Both the position numbers and the translations under genes were made by a program. From the NCBI GenBank assembly GCA_947685225.1, contig CANTUV010000039.1:38494001-38558000 (forward strand): 64,000 bases of DNA, in the 5' to 3' direction. The notes under the pieces were generated by a model that searched no databases, was not told the origin of the DNA, and worked only from the letters and a program-made list of their open reading frames with translations. This document shows, piece after piece, positions 33,686 to 46,195 of this stretch; position 1 is the first letter of the stretch, and every line of letters begins with the position of its first letter. Source of the stretch: Garcia nutans (lineage: Eukaryota; Streptophyta; Magnoliopsida; Malpighiales; Euphorbiaceae).

Positions 33686-34985
33686 CAAACCTTACAAAGC
33701 TTAAATTTGTTGCCCTTAATATTTCTGAAAGAAATTATTTATCATGGGTATTGGATGCTAAGATTCATCTCAATACTTTGAATCTTTGAGATACCATTAA
33801 GGAAACAATGCATCCCTGCTAGATCATGTAAAAGCAATGATTTTCCTTCAATATCATTTACATGAGGAACTAAAAACTAAGTGCCTTACTTTTAAAGGCC
33901 CATTAGCCCTTTGTAGTTTTTTAAAAGAGAGATATGAACACCAAAATATGGTTATTTTTTCAAAAACTTGATATGAATGGATTCACTTACGACTGTAAGA
34001 TTTTCAAATTATAGATCAATATAATTCAGTATTATTTAATATTAGCTCTCAATTGAAATAATGTGGAAAAATCACTAATGAGGAATTGTTAGAAATAACT
34101 TATTCAACTTTTCATGTCTCAAATGTGCTTCTATAGCAGTAATATCAAGAGCATCGATTTACAAAATATTCCGAGCTAATTTTTTGTTTATGCATCAATT
34201 TATAAAATATTCTGAACTAATTTCTTATTTACTTGTGGCTGAATAAAATAATGTGCTTTTGATGAAAGACCATCAAACCCATCCTGCTGGCTCAACACCA
34301 TTCCATAAAGTGAATGTGGCATTTTCTTAAGGGTGTGGGGAAGGTTATGGTAAAAGAGATCGTGGTAGAAGAAATTTCTGGACAAATTGTGAAAGCAAAG
34401 ATGCTAAAAAGAATAAAACGAAATGGGTCAAGAATGAAGAACTTCTTGAAAAGAAGGTGCAAAATAATGACACTATTTGTTATAAATGCGAACCAAAAGG
34501 TCATTGATTAAGAATATGTTAAAACAGTTAGTCGACCTTTATAAAGCATCATTAAAGGAGAAGGAAAAAATGTTCAAATGAGTTTTTTTGAAGCTACAGA
34601 CCCTGTTAGTAATGATGAGCATCATTTAGATATTGATTTTGATGTTTCTAATTTCTTGAAGATAGGGATGATTAAATTGATTATTTAATTGGAGATAGAA
34701 ATGCTAACTACTAGAATATGGTTATTTTTTTTTCATTGTTATGCTATTTTTCTATCTTGAAATTATAATAAGATTGGACTTTATTTTATTTTTAGTATAA
34801 TTATTTTTTACTAAATGTAGCAAAATAAACTAGATATTTTAGGGGATGACATATGCTTGGTTAACAGTGGTACAACTCATACAATTCTTTGAGATAAGAA
34901 ATATTTCTTACAACTAATACTAGTTGAAATTAATGTTAATATAATATATGGTACTGCAAATATAGTTGAAGGCTCTGGAAGAGTC
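33686..34985 (+). pseudogene. Ty1/copia gag-protease relic
   Basis: From 33686 the translation reads LKFVALNISERNYLSWVLDA and continues, with several stops and frame changes, through a copia gag of the UBN2 type. A zinc knuckle CYKCEPKGH-xxx-C lies at about 34480-34516 followed by LVDLYKASLKEKEK, and the protease start near 34845 reads LVNSGTTHTIL (D replaced by N in the DSG site), then IIYGTANIVEGSGR near 34950. Homology is lost after about 34985, so RT, RNase H and integrase are absent. It is an old fragment. The orientation is plus. Confidence 0.8.
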
Positions 34986-35577
34986 TAATGTAATCCTGAG
35001 ATTGGGCTTAAACTATTATGAAGAAGTCCATACTATAAAGAAGGATACCTTGCTAAATCTTGGAAGACTTGAAGATTGGTTGGGATTAGAGCCTATTATT
35101 TATTATTATACAAGACCTTTGGAGAATTTTAGCTATCTTTGAAGAATGCAAGGAGGACTCTAACTACAAGCTTGGGTTCCTGTAATCCAATCAAGGCCTG
35201 AAGAATTTTTGTGTAGCTCAGAATGTTTGGCAATCACGCCACTGGTCTAACAAACTCCATAAGGATTTCATGTCCAACATTATGGTTGCAAGTTTCACCA
35301 TGAACTGTACTTTGTTGATACTTTATCTCGTGCCCAGCCTTGTGGTGGTATGAAGCCATGAGCCATTGCAAACCCTGTTGTGCTCCAACAGACCAGCTTT
35401 TGTATTTTAACTTATTTTCATATTTTTACTTCTTATTTAGGATATTATACTCAAATATTCTTATTTAAATCTATCATCAGTTGTGATAATGGACTATCTC
35501 TAGAATCATTATGTTTTCCTAAATTTATTAGATTTCCTAGTAAAAAAAGAAATTGTTGATTTGATTCCTAAACAACT
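34986..35577. other. Unassigned sequence
   Basis: No reading frame or repeat that I recognise. It starts where the copia relic stops (TCTAATGTAATCCTGAG) and is less AT-rich than its surroundings, so it may be part of another LTR. Confidence 0.3.
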
Positions 35578-36816
35578 GTAGACATTAGAATCAACTAGCT
35601 CTATGTGTTAAGCTCGAGAATTAGATTTTTTAGCACGACAATTGGTTGTAAAACAATAAGGAGGCATTTAGATGACCGAGTTCAATGAATCTACCTAATT
35701 GTTGAGTTGTCAAACTCAATAATAATATATCATCGAGCTCAAAAATCTTTTAAAATAGATAGCACCATTTGTCTATAAAAGGAGAGCTCATGCATCTTTA
35801 TAATGTTTCTGGTGCTATCCAGTTCAACTTCAATTCATTCCCACATGACTTTAATCTCTAGTGATCATCAATCATAGTTTTTAATAAGCCAAAGAGGCTA
35901 TCCAATACTCATAGCCAATTAATCACCACTTCAAACAATCCACCTTTGTCAAAGGAGATCTAAAAGAATAGTGAGTCACTGTTAATCACATTCCTTTAAT
36001 AGTAAAACTCTTAAAACTCTTTACACCATCCATTTTAATGTGATTTTGCTTTGCTTCATAAGTATCTTTCATCCTACGTCATTCTCATTAAAATGAAAGA
36101 TTTCTATTAAGAAACTAATGTAATACTCAATATATCTTTCTCAAAACCATTAGAACTATAAAAATAACATGAGGATCAAAAGAAAATTGTGGCAAATTGC
36201 AAATGGTCATAAAATTCATCTATTATGACCTTCTTTCATACTTTCCTCAAAATGACTATGATTTTTCAATTAGGGAATGATTAAAAATGGTTTCTATACA
36301 ATGGATATTTATTGGACATCATTTTTATCATGAATGGTTTAAAATGGTCAAGTTCATCATTCCCTTCAAAGGCTGAGTTTGACATTATTAATGATACATA
36401 CACGTATGTACTATTTCGATCAACTAACTCTTCCTTGTAGATTATTCTTGAGCTCAGAAATCCATGAAGTGTCGAGTTCGATGATAGTTCCCAGAAGATC
36501 TATTTGATCTCTTTTATATTTAATCTAACCTTATGGCACTTGCATTCATTTTACATCATTCTAATCTTTTATTTTCCTTTTTATTAGATATAATGTATAT
36601 AGGAGAATCTGATGTAATTTTAGAATAATGTATAGGATTTATATAATAGGTATGCAATATAATTATTGTCCTTTATTAGACTATTTTTGTAAGAGCATGC
36701 TTTCCACCTTGATGGGTGCTCATAGGTAATATTTGCACAAGAGATACATCATGTGCACCATCTATGTATTTATTCATTATGCTATATTTTATGATTATAT
36801 CTCTAATTTGTTTTAT
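35578..36816 (+). mobile_element. Possible first part of the element D 5' LTR (diverged Tat-type)
   Basis: The segment could begin at TGTAGACATTAG (35578), similar to the TGTAGACCC start of B-family LTRs. Near its end GAGCATGCTTTCCACCTTGATGGGTGC (about 36692-36720) resembles the GGACATGTTTCCAYCYTCNGATGGGTGTCC stretch of those LTRs. A TATA-like CTATAAAAGG lies at 35774. LTR F interrupts it at 36817, and the U5-like remainder follows at 39045. Divergence is high, so the limits are tentative. Confidence 0.4.
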
Positions 36817-39044
36817 TGTAACACCCTTATACCCTACATACATATAATACATATATCCCTAATATGTAATATACATATGTAGAATATAAGGAGGTCACCA
36901 AAATTAACAGTAAAAAATTCTTCTTAAATTTTTAGCAAGGTAAATTATCCTTTAAAAGATAAATTTAATAGGTAAATATATATATATATATAATTAAATG
37001 TCATAATAAGAAATTTAAAAAAAAATCTCTAGAAAAAATTTGCCAGAGTTTTATCAGTAATTTCAACATTTCCCAAAAACTAATAAGGACACAATCTGCA
37101 AGAAATTTCACTCCCAAAAATATACATTTCCAACTCTAACAATCCTCAAGTTGTTCACATAATTCAACATTATATTTATACATATAGACATACTCAAATA
37201 CTCAACAAATGTGGTTAAGATTTACAAAACTTATCAAAAATTACTTAATACAAGCCTAATATATATATGTATAGTATATACAAAACCAAAATGTATTAAA
37301 AGTAAACTATACATGTAATGTTGCACCTATAGCTTGATCTCATGGCAAGAAAGTTTTAACTTCCAAACCAACTCTAAGCTAGGCTTGGTCGGGTCTAGTA
37401 GTGCTCACTGCCTCTATCCTATCACCTGTGCGATAAAATGATCACTACATACTTTGAAAACAAAAAGGAAAATAATAGCAATGCATTAAGTATTTTCATT
37501 GTTTCATGAAATGTTGTATGCTTAATGTACATAAAAGTCATCACAATCTCACACATTGGGCCCAAAAGTTCATATATAATATTCAAGTTTCAGAAATATT
37601 TATTTGGCTAATCGCGACATTGGGGATCTAAGTGTCACATACTGCTCAAAGGTGCATCCCCTATTATCATTAGCGTATCTAGCCCGAAGGCACAGTAATA
37701 ACAATGACACTAGTGTATCTAGCCCGAAGTACATCTATTATTACCACATATCAATGGCATGCCAATTCAATAGTACAAAATTCAATTCTCTGGAACATGA
37801 TATTATATAAGGCGAACATACAATACACATACATTATCACATTTTATCCATCTTTATTTCATTTTCCATAATTATATATAATTTCCATATATTCAACATA
37901 ATTCAATCACATTTCACCTCTTCTTAGTCACACTTACAATATGACTCTCTTCTTATATTTCTTATGCATTTTTTTCACATTTTTCATAAATGATATATAC
38001 TAATGTTAGTAGTCATTCTACAATGGCTTAACATGTCACATTTTATGCAATTGACACATTTTATTCAAAACAATGCATTTACATATTAAAAACCATCATC
38101 AAAGTAGCTTAGCACATTTATAAAATCACTATGTGCTAGGCCAAACCAAATGCAATTAAAACACAAGTAATCAAAGTGTGTACTAACCATAGAAATGCCA
38201 AAATCCAAGCCCAATTCACTCTCTAACTCTAACTTCTTCAAATGTCGTTACTTTCTTTAAATTGGCAATATCACCTTACTCACTCCTAATTCAAATTATA
38301 AGTCCAAATATATAATTAGTGACTCATTCTTACCCATTTTATTTAATTAAACATCAATTACATCAATTCTGCCCAAAATTCCACCAAAAACCCTAATTCA
38401 CTACTACTTCTTCCAAACTTCAACAAAATCCATTCATTTTCACCAAACAACCTTAAAATCATTACCTATACATCAAACTAACTTCATAACAACCCATAAC
38501 AACAATTATTGAAATCTCCATCAAAAGTCCAATTTTCACATATTAATCAATTTAAAGAAAACTCCTTGAATTGGAAAGAAACCTTACTTAGTGTTGATAA
38601 AACTTCAAAATTACTTTGAATTCCTTGAAATCCTTGAAAAATTTGGTGTGGAAGATGATGTAGAATTTCCTTGTTCATCAACGGAGAATTCGACCACTCT
38701 AGAGAGAAGGAAAAAGATGAAAATTTTGATTTTTAATTCTTTTTTTCCTAACCACAAGTATATATATGTTAATTAAATAATTAATTATTAATTATTTAAC
38801 ATTTAAATATTTAGATATTTCTCCTCTTCCATTCATAATTAATTTAATTTTCACTTATTTTTATTTATTTTTTTTAACTTTCATCTTTTACTTTTTGACT
38901 TTTTGTTTTTTAGTGAAATTTACACTTTAGGTATATTTCACATACATACTAAGTATATACAAGTTATGTTCCTCTTCCAACATATTTATTAACTCGTCCA
39001 AATTATTTATTTAATTATGTTTTAATAAAAACACAGATATTAAA
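36817..39044 (-). mobile_element. Tekay-like solo LTR F (about 2228 bp)
   Basis: On the plus strand it begins TGTAACACCCTTATACCC and ends GATATTAAA, the mirror of the element A LTR layout (TGTAACACCCC to GATATTACA), so its sense strand is minus. The flanks TTTAT (36812-36816) and TCTAT (39045-39049) are a probable target duplication with one mismatch. It contains the GGGGATCTAAGTGTCACAT block with short internal repeats (about 37610-37760). No PBS or internal region follows. It lies in the LTR of element D. Confidence 0.75.
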
Positions 39045-39521
39045 TCTATCGTCCGATATTTTGAGTAATGTTACTAACACATGAATCATAGAGGAGGTTG
39101 GTTCCTTTAAACCGAGCATATGTGAATAGTAGGGATCCAGTCTCCATTATTTTTATATGTACCTAATTTCTTGAATCGAGAAAAAGGGATTAGAGATTCC
39201 TCGAAAGACTCAAGAGTATGCTACCCATGTATCATTTTCCCAGTCTTATTGGGTAGCAACTCTATTTCTTATAGGTTTTTACATGTTGGACCCTAAGGGG
39301 ATCGAATACTAGTTCGCTTTATCCGCGGTTAGATAATCCTCTGTCGGTGTCAAGGTAAAGGCTGGTTGGATAGGAGAAAGGATCGAATGAATAGCCTTAC
39401 CCACGAGATGAGAATTTTCCTCCTTAAGAAAAGCTAGCCATACCTACTTCAAAATGTTTTTTAACTTGGTAGTGTTGAGACTCAAAAAAATCACTGAGCA
39501 TGGAAGGACCAAGCACTCATA
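39045..39521 (+). mobile_element. Element D 5' LTR, diverged U5 part
   Basis: It aligns loosely but collinearly with the U5 of B-family LTRs: AGAGGAGGTTGGTTC with AAGGAGGCCGGTTC, GGATTAGAGATTCCT with GGTTGGGGATTCCTTAG, and GTTGGACCCTAAGGGGATCG with GTTCTCTAAGGCCCCGAG. A degenerate tRNA-Arg PBS follows directly. The interruption by F explains why the rest of the LTR lies upstream of 36817. Confidence 0.5.
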
Positions 39522-39522
39522 G

Positions 39523-39540
39523 TGGTGACTCCAGTAGGGA
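39523..39540 (+). other. Element D degenerate primer-binding site (tRNA-Arg type)
   Basis: TGGTGACTCCAGTAGGGA differs from the tRNA-Arg PBS of elements B and C at a few positions, most of them C-to-T or G-to-A. Its place before the gag relic supports the assignment. Confidence 0.55.
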
Positions 39541-40289
39541 TGCTTCATGAGAACTTGATTCTGATGATTCATGTGCTAGTAAAATTATTCAGTATATCAG
39601 GAATAGTTGCACTACAGTAGTTGCATTTTTGTGTGTGTGCTAGGAAGCCCAAATTGCCCATGTTATGCAGTGAAAGAGATACCATATACTTTATTCAGGA
39701 TATGGAGAACATACAATATATATACACTTGCATGCCTCGTACCCTTGGGTATATCTTGTTACGGGGGCCTAAGCCATTTTTACCTTAGACTACAGCACAT
39801 ATAAGCCAACTTAGTGACATCCTCTTAGGGATAGTCGGAGACCTAAAATTGATGAGTTTTTAGCTCATTTTGATAAAATCCATATCTTTTACTCTATTAA
39901 AATATATGGATCTATCAATAAAAGCCTAAAGCCCACCAATTATAAATTTCTATGTTGCACCAATGAGCTTCCTTTTTGTATAGCTAAAGCATTATTAGAT
40001 CACTTTTTAAGTTGACCTATATAATCATAATAATATGGAAAGAATATAAGCTTTGTAGAGTTCTAAGATCTCATCACAGGAATTACCCCTTTATGGTAAA
40101 AACTGTAAACAAAAAAAACCTAGGAAAGATGGACTCATCATTGAACATGTGCACGAGAGTAGTGAAAGAATCCGTCAAAAACAGGAAAAATAAGCTTCAG
40201 TGAACTAATCAGGTATGCACTTTGAAACTTCCTCTCAGCATATGTATGCATTTCATAAAAGTATTTTTCATTCATGTTTTGGTTTTCAG

Positions 40290-41640
40290 ACCTAGATAGC
40301 ACCATCATAGAAGCTATTGATGACACTACTTCCAGAATTACCTCGACTTTAGAAGAGTCAATAGCCAACACTCCTAAAACTATAGAGGAAGAAAAGATCA
40401 AAGCTCTGATAGGCTCTGTGGTAGTTGAGATCAAAAATTAAATGGCCCTAGCAATAAAGATGCTTCAGAACCTCTGTTGAGGGATCATCTAGTGATTCTA
40501 AGAAGAAGGGAAAGAAAATTATCAAAAAAGAGGAAGAAGATGATGATAATTTTGATGACATAGGAGAGGAATATAACAGAGATGAGCCAAAGATTAAGGA
40601 AGACAAAAAAGAAATTAGTGACTTTGAAAAGGTCATATTTAAGAGGATGGAAAACCTAGAAAAGAAGTATCAGACCTCTTCTAAAGGGATGACCGAACTA
40701 GACAAAATGTTCTTAGAGGAGGAAATCTTAACTCCAAAATTCAAAATGCTAGATATCCCAAAATTTGATGGAGCAGGAGACCCTAAAATCCACCTGAGTC
40801 AGTATGTCACCATAATGAAGACCATTCCTTCCACTAATGAATAAATCTTAAAATGGTTCTAACTGTCTCTAACTGGGAATGCCACTGCTGGTACAAATCA
40901 ATTGATCCTACCACTAAAAGCAACTGAATATTACTCTGAACATCCTTTATCAAACAAAAAATATACAATGCTAATATAGAAGTATCCTTGATTAAATTAG
41001 AAGTAGTAAGGCATAAGCAGGATGAGAGATTTGCTAATTACATTAAAAGATGGAGGGGCAAGGTTACTCTTGTTTAAGATAGGCCTTTTGAAAGGGATAA
41101 AATCATGTTGATCATAAAGGGGTCGAAGCTCAAAAAGAAAATGAATTATGCTCTAGTTAGAAGTTTTTCATACTTATATGATTTAGGGATTCAGGTTAAG
41201 GAAGTTGAGAAAGAAGAAACTCGGTATACCACCCAAAAGAAAAGTAATTACCAATTAGGAACCTACAACTAAAAAACCACTGAAATCAACACAATAGCTA
41301 CCTGCAAATAGTTTTCTGATCTTGAAAGGCCCCAATCCCAAGTATTCAACAACTTGAAAAGCTAAAAACTCGTCCTACCCTTAAAACTAAAACCACTACC
41401 AACCTAATTACATCCAAATTGGAACTCCAATGCCTTTTGTCAGTTTCACCAAATTCCCAAACATGATATCGACCGCTGCATGCATGTAAAAGATGAGATT
41501 CAAAATATGATTGATAGCATAAAAATCCCTGAACCAACCAAACCAGACACCAAAAGTAACCCCTAGCCCAAATACATTAATACACCCCCCAGCCACATAC
41601 CTTATTGAAACTTGGTTGAGTGAAGAAGTTGTGATGGCTT
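40290..41640 (+). pseudogene. Element D gag relic
   Basis: Fragments in more than one frame match element B gag in order: STLEESIANTPKTIEEEKIK near 40340; an acidic region IIKKEEEDDDNFDDIGEEY near 40510; the gag domain start FKMLDIPKFDGAGDPKIHLS near 40740; RFANYIKRWRG-like near 41030; and the nucleocapsid motif FCQFHQIPKHDIDRC near 41440. Many stops and frame changes are present. Upstream (39541-40289) is leader with no recognised gene, although small frames occur. Confidence 0.85.
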
Positions 41641-42001
41641 CTTTTTAAGATACAGGGGTGGAGATTTGTATGATGCATAACTGTTGGGAAACAACAGCTT
41701 TGAATGAGGATTGTTCTTAAGCTAGATTGGATGAGGGCCAGAAAGTTCAGAACATGAGATCAGGAAGGCCGTATGATAGAGGAGAAGAAGGAGGAGCAAA
41801 GGATCTAGATGTAAGTAAATGAAAGGATATGGAAGTAAAACGAAAGATGACGCTATCATGAAACAATTGAAAAGAACACTAGCAAATGTGAGTATTTGGG
41901 ACCTATTGATTTCATTCTATAAGCACCGTGAAGCATTAGCAAATGCGTTATAAAATATACAAATTTCATCTCTCGCAACTCCTAAAGAATTAATTTAGGT
42001 A

Positions 42002-42397
42002 GTGACAGTAAAAGAATGCAAGAGATTGTTGCCTGAAGAGAAGACTAGTATTATCACTTGCTCTAATAAGCACTTCCCAGAGGATGGTAGGAATCACACT
42101 TGCCCATTATTCATCAAAGTTGAGATTCAAGGGAAGAAAATGGTTTGTGCGATGGTAGATGACAGATCAACTATTTATGTCTATCCATTAAAAATGTTGT
42201 TGAAGCTATCTCCAACAGTTGTTGAATTGACTTCAACAGAAATGGTCATCAGAGCATATATAGCTCCAAAAGACCTGCACTTGGAACATCTCTATAGTAG
42301 TTATTGTTGGTCTGATCTAATTAGTGGTAGAGTTTGAAGTAGTACTAGATATACTAGCTTTATTTACCTTACTTTTGAGCAAGCCTTGGTTCCACCC
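42002..42397 (+). pseudogene. Element D protease relic, first half, interrupted by a solo LTR
   Basis: The frame at 42002 reads HFPEDGRNHTCPLFIKVEIQ and then MVDDRSTIYVYPLKMLLKL, where the catalytic D-D/N-G-S of B and C is DDRS, so the Gly is lost. A further shift follows, and SKPWFHP (LGRPWFH in relatives) ends at 42397. The solo LTR 42398-44489 splits the codon run. The second half starts at 44495 with LEGVPSTLYQKIKF. Confidence 0.85.
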
Positions 42398-44489
42398 TGT
42401 AGACCCTTAATTTTTGATCCAATCCAGTCCGATATTTTTTTATGATAGTCCAAAATAATTCTTGTAGTATTTATTTTATTTATTATTTATAATATTTATC
42501 TTTATAATATTTAATAGTTATTTTTAATGATAAAAATACAAAATATATAAAAAATAAAAAATTGGATGGATCGGCGAGCCCGCGCGGCAAGGAAATTCGT
42601 CGCAGGCCTGGACCTGCGATGAATTAGCAAGCAGCCAATTCGTCGTAGGCCTGGAAATGCGGCAAAATCATTGCTTGCCAATTCACCTCACATGCCAACA
42701 AGCAGCCCCAGTCCATCCAGCCCAATCCTCGCAGCAATTTTTGCCAGCACAGCCTCGCAAGCCCAGCAGCCCTCGCGTGTTGCCGATTTTTTGATCAAAC
42801 CTTATTTCACACGGTTTTGTGATTTTTTTTCCTAAACAGTTGGTATTTTCTTATTAAAATAGGATTAGGTCTTTCGTTTTCCTATAAATACTAGCATAAA
42901 ACACACGGATTGAGGAGAGGCAATTTTTTTTAAGAAACTAGGGACTTGGAGAAACAACAAAAGAAAAGGGAGACAAAAAACCCTAGCAATAGAGGAGAAT
43001 TTTTGAAGCTAAGACTCAGAAAGCTTAAACTTTTAAACCTTTGAACAATCAAACAAAAATTTAGCAACTCAAAACAAATCAAACACTATCCAATTCAAGG
43101 CAACAAGGTTCGGCTAGAAAATAAGCACTGTAGCAGGCAGCAGCTTGGATTCAATCTCTTCAATTTGGTGGAGCCTTCAAACCTAGGTAAATTGCTCTAA
43201 ATTCAGTTTATTAAATCATTAATAATCTTCATCTTTTAAGACATCATCACACTACCTAAGTTATTAAATTCTTCCTTTAATTTAGTTCACATAGTAGCAT
43301 AAATTAATTCATAAAATACCTAAGGTTTTAATTAAAGTAAATAATATAATCATTCAAAACACAAATCTAATTTCTTAAACCCTAAGTTATTCAAACCCTA
43401 AATCTTAATTAATTCTGTTTTCAAACCTTCACAGTAGTTTTTTTTTATATAATTTTATTCACTGAGTTATTTTAATCTTTGAATAATTAATTTGGCTATG
43501 TTTGTTTCACCTAAAAATACTTAAGTAGTTATTATAGTCAACATTAAAATCACACTTAACTTTGATCAAGGTAAAGCACCAAATTCTAAATTCAAAATTA
43601 TAATCTGCAAAATCAAGGTTTCAAACCATAAAACCCTAATATCTTAATATCCAGTGTGCTAAGTTTTGAAATCCAAAACCCTAGTTTCTAAGTTAAAAGC
43701 CCTATTATTGTTTTTCAAAAACCCTAAAAAATCCTAATTTGGTTATTAAAGTTCTAAAACCCTAAATTGGTATCTTTATTTGCTTTATTTAAGTTTTAAA
43801 TTTAATTATATAGTTTATTATATGTTTTGATGTGATTTATTTAATTTTGATAATTGATTTAATTTATCATGGATGGATATTTTCTTTATTATTATGATTA
43901 TTATTTATTTATTCTGGTATAAAAAATTGTAAGAGGTATGTTTCCATATTTTGGATACCACATGAGCATCATGTAATTTATTTTATTTTAAAGTTTTTGG
44001 ACCAATGTAAAGGACATGTTTCTACCTTTCGGTGGGTGTCCTATTTAGTTTTAGACATGAACTATGTAAGGACATGTTTCCATCCTCAGATGGGTGTCCA
44101 TTTATTTGCTTTGTTAGGACATTGCTTTGATTTTAATATAATGATGCTTTATTTTAATTATTGCATGTAGTATGGATAATATTGTTATATTTAAGAATTT
44201 TATAATATTAAGACCTGCAAAGGAGGCCGGTTCTAATGAACTGAGAGTTGTGGGGGGTGCTGGGCCATTTCTCACCTTCCCCATACGTACCCAACTTTCT
44301 GAATCCATTAGGGGGTTGGGGATTCCTTAGGAATCGAGTCATCCACTCCTTTCTTTTTCTCGGCCTGTTCGGGTGGTGACTCCATTTTCTCTAGGCTTAG
44401 GCCCGTGTTCTCTAAGGCCCCGAGCCTAAATAGTGCCAAAGTTGGAAGAGCCATTTCATCGGGAGTGGGGGCAAAAATCCCCGCTCACA
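42398..44489 (+). mobile_element. Solo LTR of the element B family (2092 bp)
   Basis: It runs from TGTAGACCCTTAATTTTTG to CCCCGCTCACA and is flanked by an exact CACCC duplication (42393-42397, 44490-44494). TATA motif CCTATAAATACTAG near 42880, with a U3 hairpin at 42595-42625 (arms ATTCGTCGCAGG/CCTGCGATGAAT, one G-T pair). U5 holds GGTGTCCTATTTAG, GGTGCTGGGCCATTTCTC and AATCGAGTCATCCACTCC. It is inserted in the protease coding region of element D and rejoins the reading when removed. Confidence 0.95.
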
Positions 44490-44494
44490 CACCC

Positions 44495-44804
44495 ATTGGA
44501 AGGAGTTCCCTCTACACTTTATCAAAAGATCAAGTTTCTAGTAGGAGATACAGATGTTAGTATTAATACTGAGATCAACAACGTGGTTAATGCCCTGTTT
44601 AACATTTAATCCATGGTCGAATTTGAAATTTGTATGTTATCATCACCTACTGTGAAGTCTATCATGGAAAAAGATAATATAATTACCTAGAATAGGTAGG
44701 AAAGCATTAGACTATGGTGTCAGAATTTCTAGAGTTCAAGAGCCAGATTACTAGTGAATGGCTAGGATACAAAAGAGAGAGTTCAAGGAAGAAAAATAAA
44801 GATG
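44495..44804 (+). pseudogene. Element D protease relic, second half
   Basis: After the solo LTR the frame reads LEGVPSTLYQKIKFLVGD, then further degenerate protease and linker sequence. It stops at element C (target duplication AGCAG, 44805-44809) and resumes at 58110. Collinear with element B 21350 downwards. Confidence 0.8.
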
Positions 44805-44809
44805 AGCAG

Positions 44810-46040
44810 TGTGAACACTCGAATTTTGAGGCTCGGAAAGCCAATTTCCTCAGACCAAGCCGGACCGGCGGGCAACGGTAAAAGTCCACTAAAAGTATGT
44901 CTTCATGGTGCTTGAAATGTTCGGTGCGACGCAAGGATCATGGATATGGTCTCGGAATAATTTTTGGAGGCCCGTGGCTCCCAGAAAGTCAGTTTTAGCA
45001 GAAGTAGCGAGAGTCGCGGTGGGCCAGGACAGCGGCCCAGCCGCCGGGATCGACGGCCCGGCCGCTATGATTCCGGCGGCCAGCCGCCGTGGGGACGACA
45101 GCCCGGCCGCCGTGCAGCCCGATTTTGCCTATAAATAGGCTTCAGATTTTCAAAAATGGGGGGACTTTGAGGACTTCTTACGCCCAGATGCTGATGAAAT
45201 TTTTATGCTTAAGAATTTCTAATATTGTGTTGTAGAAAGCAAGAATCATACTTAAAAGTGCAAGGAAACAAGATCTGGAACTTAGAAGTGGAAAAATTCT
45301 AATCAAGGTAATATCATAATTCATCTTTGGTCAATTCGAGCATATCATAAGCATTCTAATCTTCTTCTTAATTTCTTCTTGGTCAAAGATCTAATCCTTT
45401 TATATCTAAAGGCCTAATGGATTAATCAATCAACCTTTCGGCATCAAGCCATGAATAAAATTAACTTTTTGGCACAGAGCCTAAATTACATCCTTTAAAT
45501 ACGAAGTATTTAAATGTTACAATTAAGATCAAAATTTGACATGAAGCCTAAATCGAACTCTTTTGGTACCAAGTACCCGAAATTATACAACCTTTGCACT
45601 AAGTGCTAAAACTCACAACTCTGGCAAAATGCCTGAAAAATGTACGAAGCATACACACACACATGCATGAAGCATAATTTTCATCGCCTTTAAATAGGCT
45701 TTTCCGAACTACATGGGCTTTGATCTCTCATAAAAACGAGAGTATGTAGGCATATTTGGGATTCACCCCAAATAGCAAGTCCACAATTTACTAACAATCT
45801 GTCTCTTCTTTTCTTCATTCCTTCTTGATTTGTTCTTTTTGCAAGTTAGTCAAATGCATGACATAGTCCCCGAATCCTCCTTGGGTTCGTAGACTAGAAG
45901 CCTTTACATTGGATGCATTATTGGAGTCAAACAAGGGTTTTCTTAGTTTTTCCCTTCGAACAAAATAAACTGAGTGGCGACTCCCGACAACGAGTGAACG
46001 TTCGCCCGAATCCTTTTCGGGCGGAAAACCGAGGTTCACA
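44810..46040 (+). mobile_element. Element C 5' LTR
   Basis: 1231 bp. U3 has a GC-rich island (about 45010-45120) made of CGGCCGCC-like words, immediately followed by the TATA box TATAAATA at 45130-45137. R/U5 follows, with GAGAGTATGTAGGCATATTTGG and CTTTTCGGGCGGAAAACC near its end. By eye there are about 30 differences from the 3' LTR, about 20 of them in the first 310 bp. Confidence 0.95.
45130..45137 (+). promoter_or_regulatory. TATA box of the element C 5' LTR
   Basis: TATAAATA directly downstream of the CGGCCGCC-rich island. The 3' LTR has the same motif at 57194-57201. It should drive the genomic/gag-pol transcript. Confidence 0.8.
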
Positions 46041-46042
46041 AA

Positions 46043-46060
46043 CTGGCGACTCCACTGGGG
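46043..46060 (+). other. Element C primer-binding site (tRNA-Arg)
   Basis: TGGCGACTCCACTGGGGA, two bases after the LTR end, complementary to the 3' end of plant tRNA-Arg with two mismatches. Its 3' half is also the 5' arm of a hairpin (46052-46091). Confidence 0.88.
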
Positions 46061-46091
46061 ACTATAAAAACCATTTATGGGATCCTAGTGG
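46052..46091 (+). repeat. Hairpin overlapping the PBS of element C
   Basis: Arms CCACTGGGGACTATAAA and TTTATGGGATCCTAGTGG pair imperfectly around a short A/C loop. A very similar hairpin (56827-56865) stands just before the polypurine tract at the other end of the internal region. Confidence 0.7.
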
Positions 46092-46195
46092 ACTACTATT
46101 GATTATTTGATTAACTTGCCACGGAAGACCATAAAAATAATTTATGGGATCCTAGTAGGCTACTATTGCTTATTTGACTAATTTGCCCTTCTTTA
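46062..46195 (+). repeat. Tandem duplication at the start of the element C leader
   Basis: Two copies of about 60 bp, with ATAAAAA, TTTATGGGATCCTAGTRGRCTACTATTG and TTATTTGAYTAAYTTGCC in the same order, separated by CACGGAAGACC. The duplication includes one hairpin arm. From 46196 to 46976 the rest of the leader is non-coding, ending in a splice-acceptor-like CTTTACAG at about 46861-46868. Confidence 0.8.
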
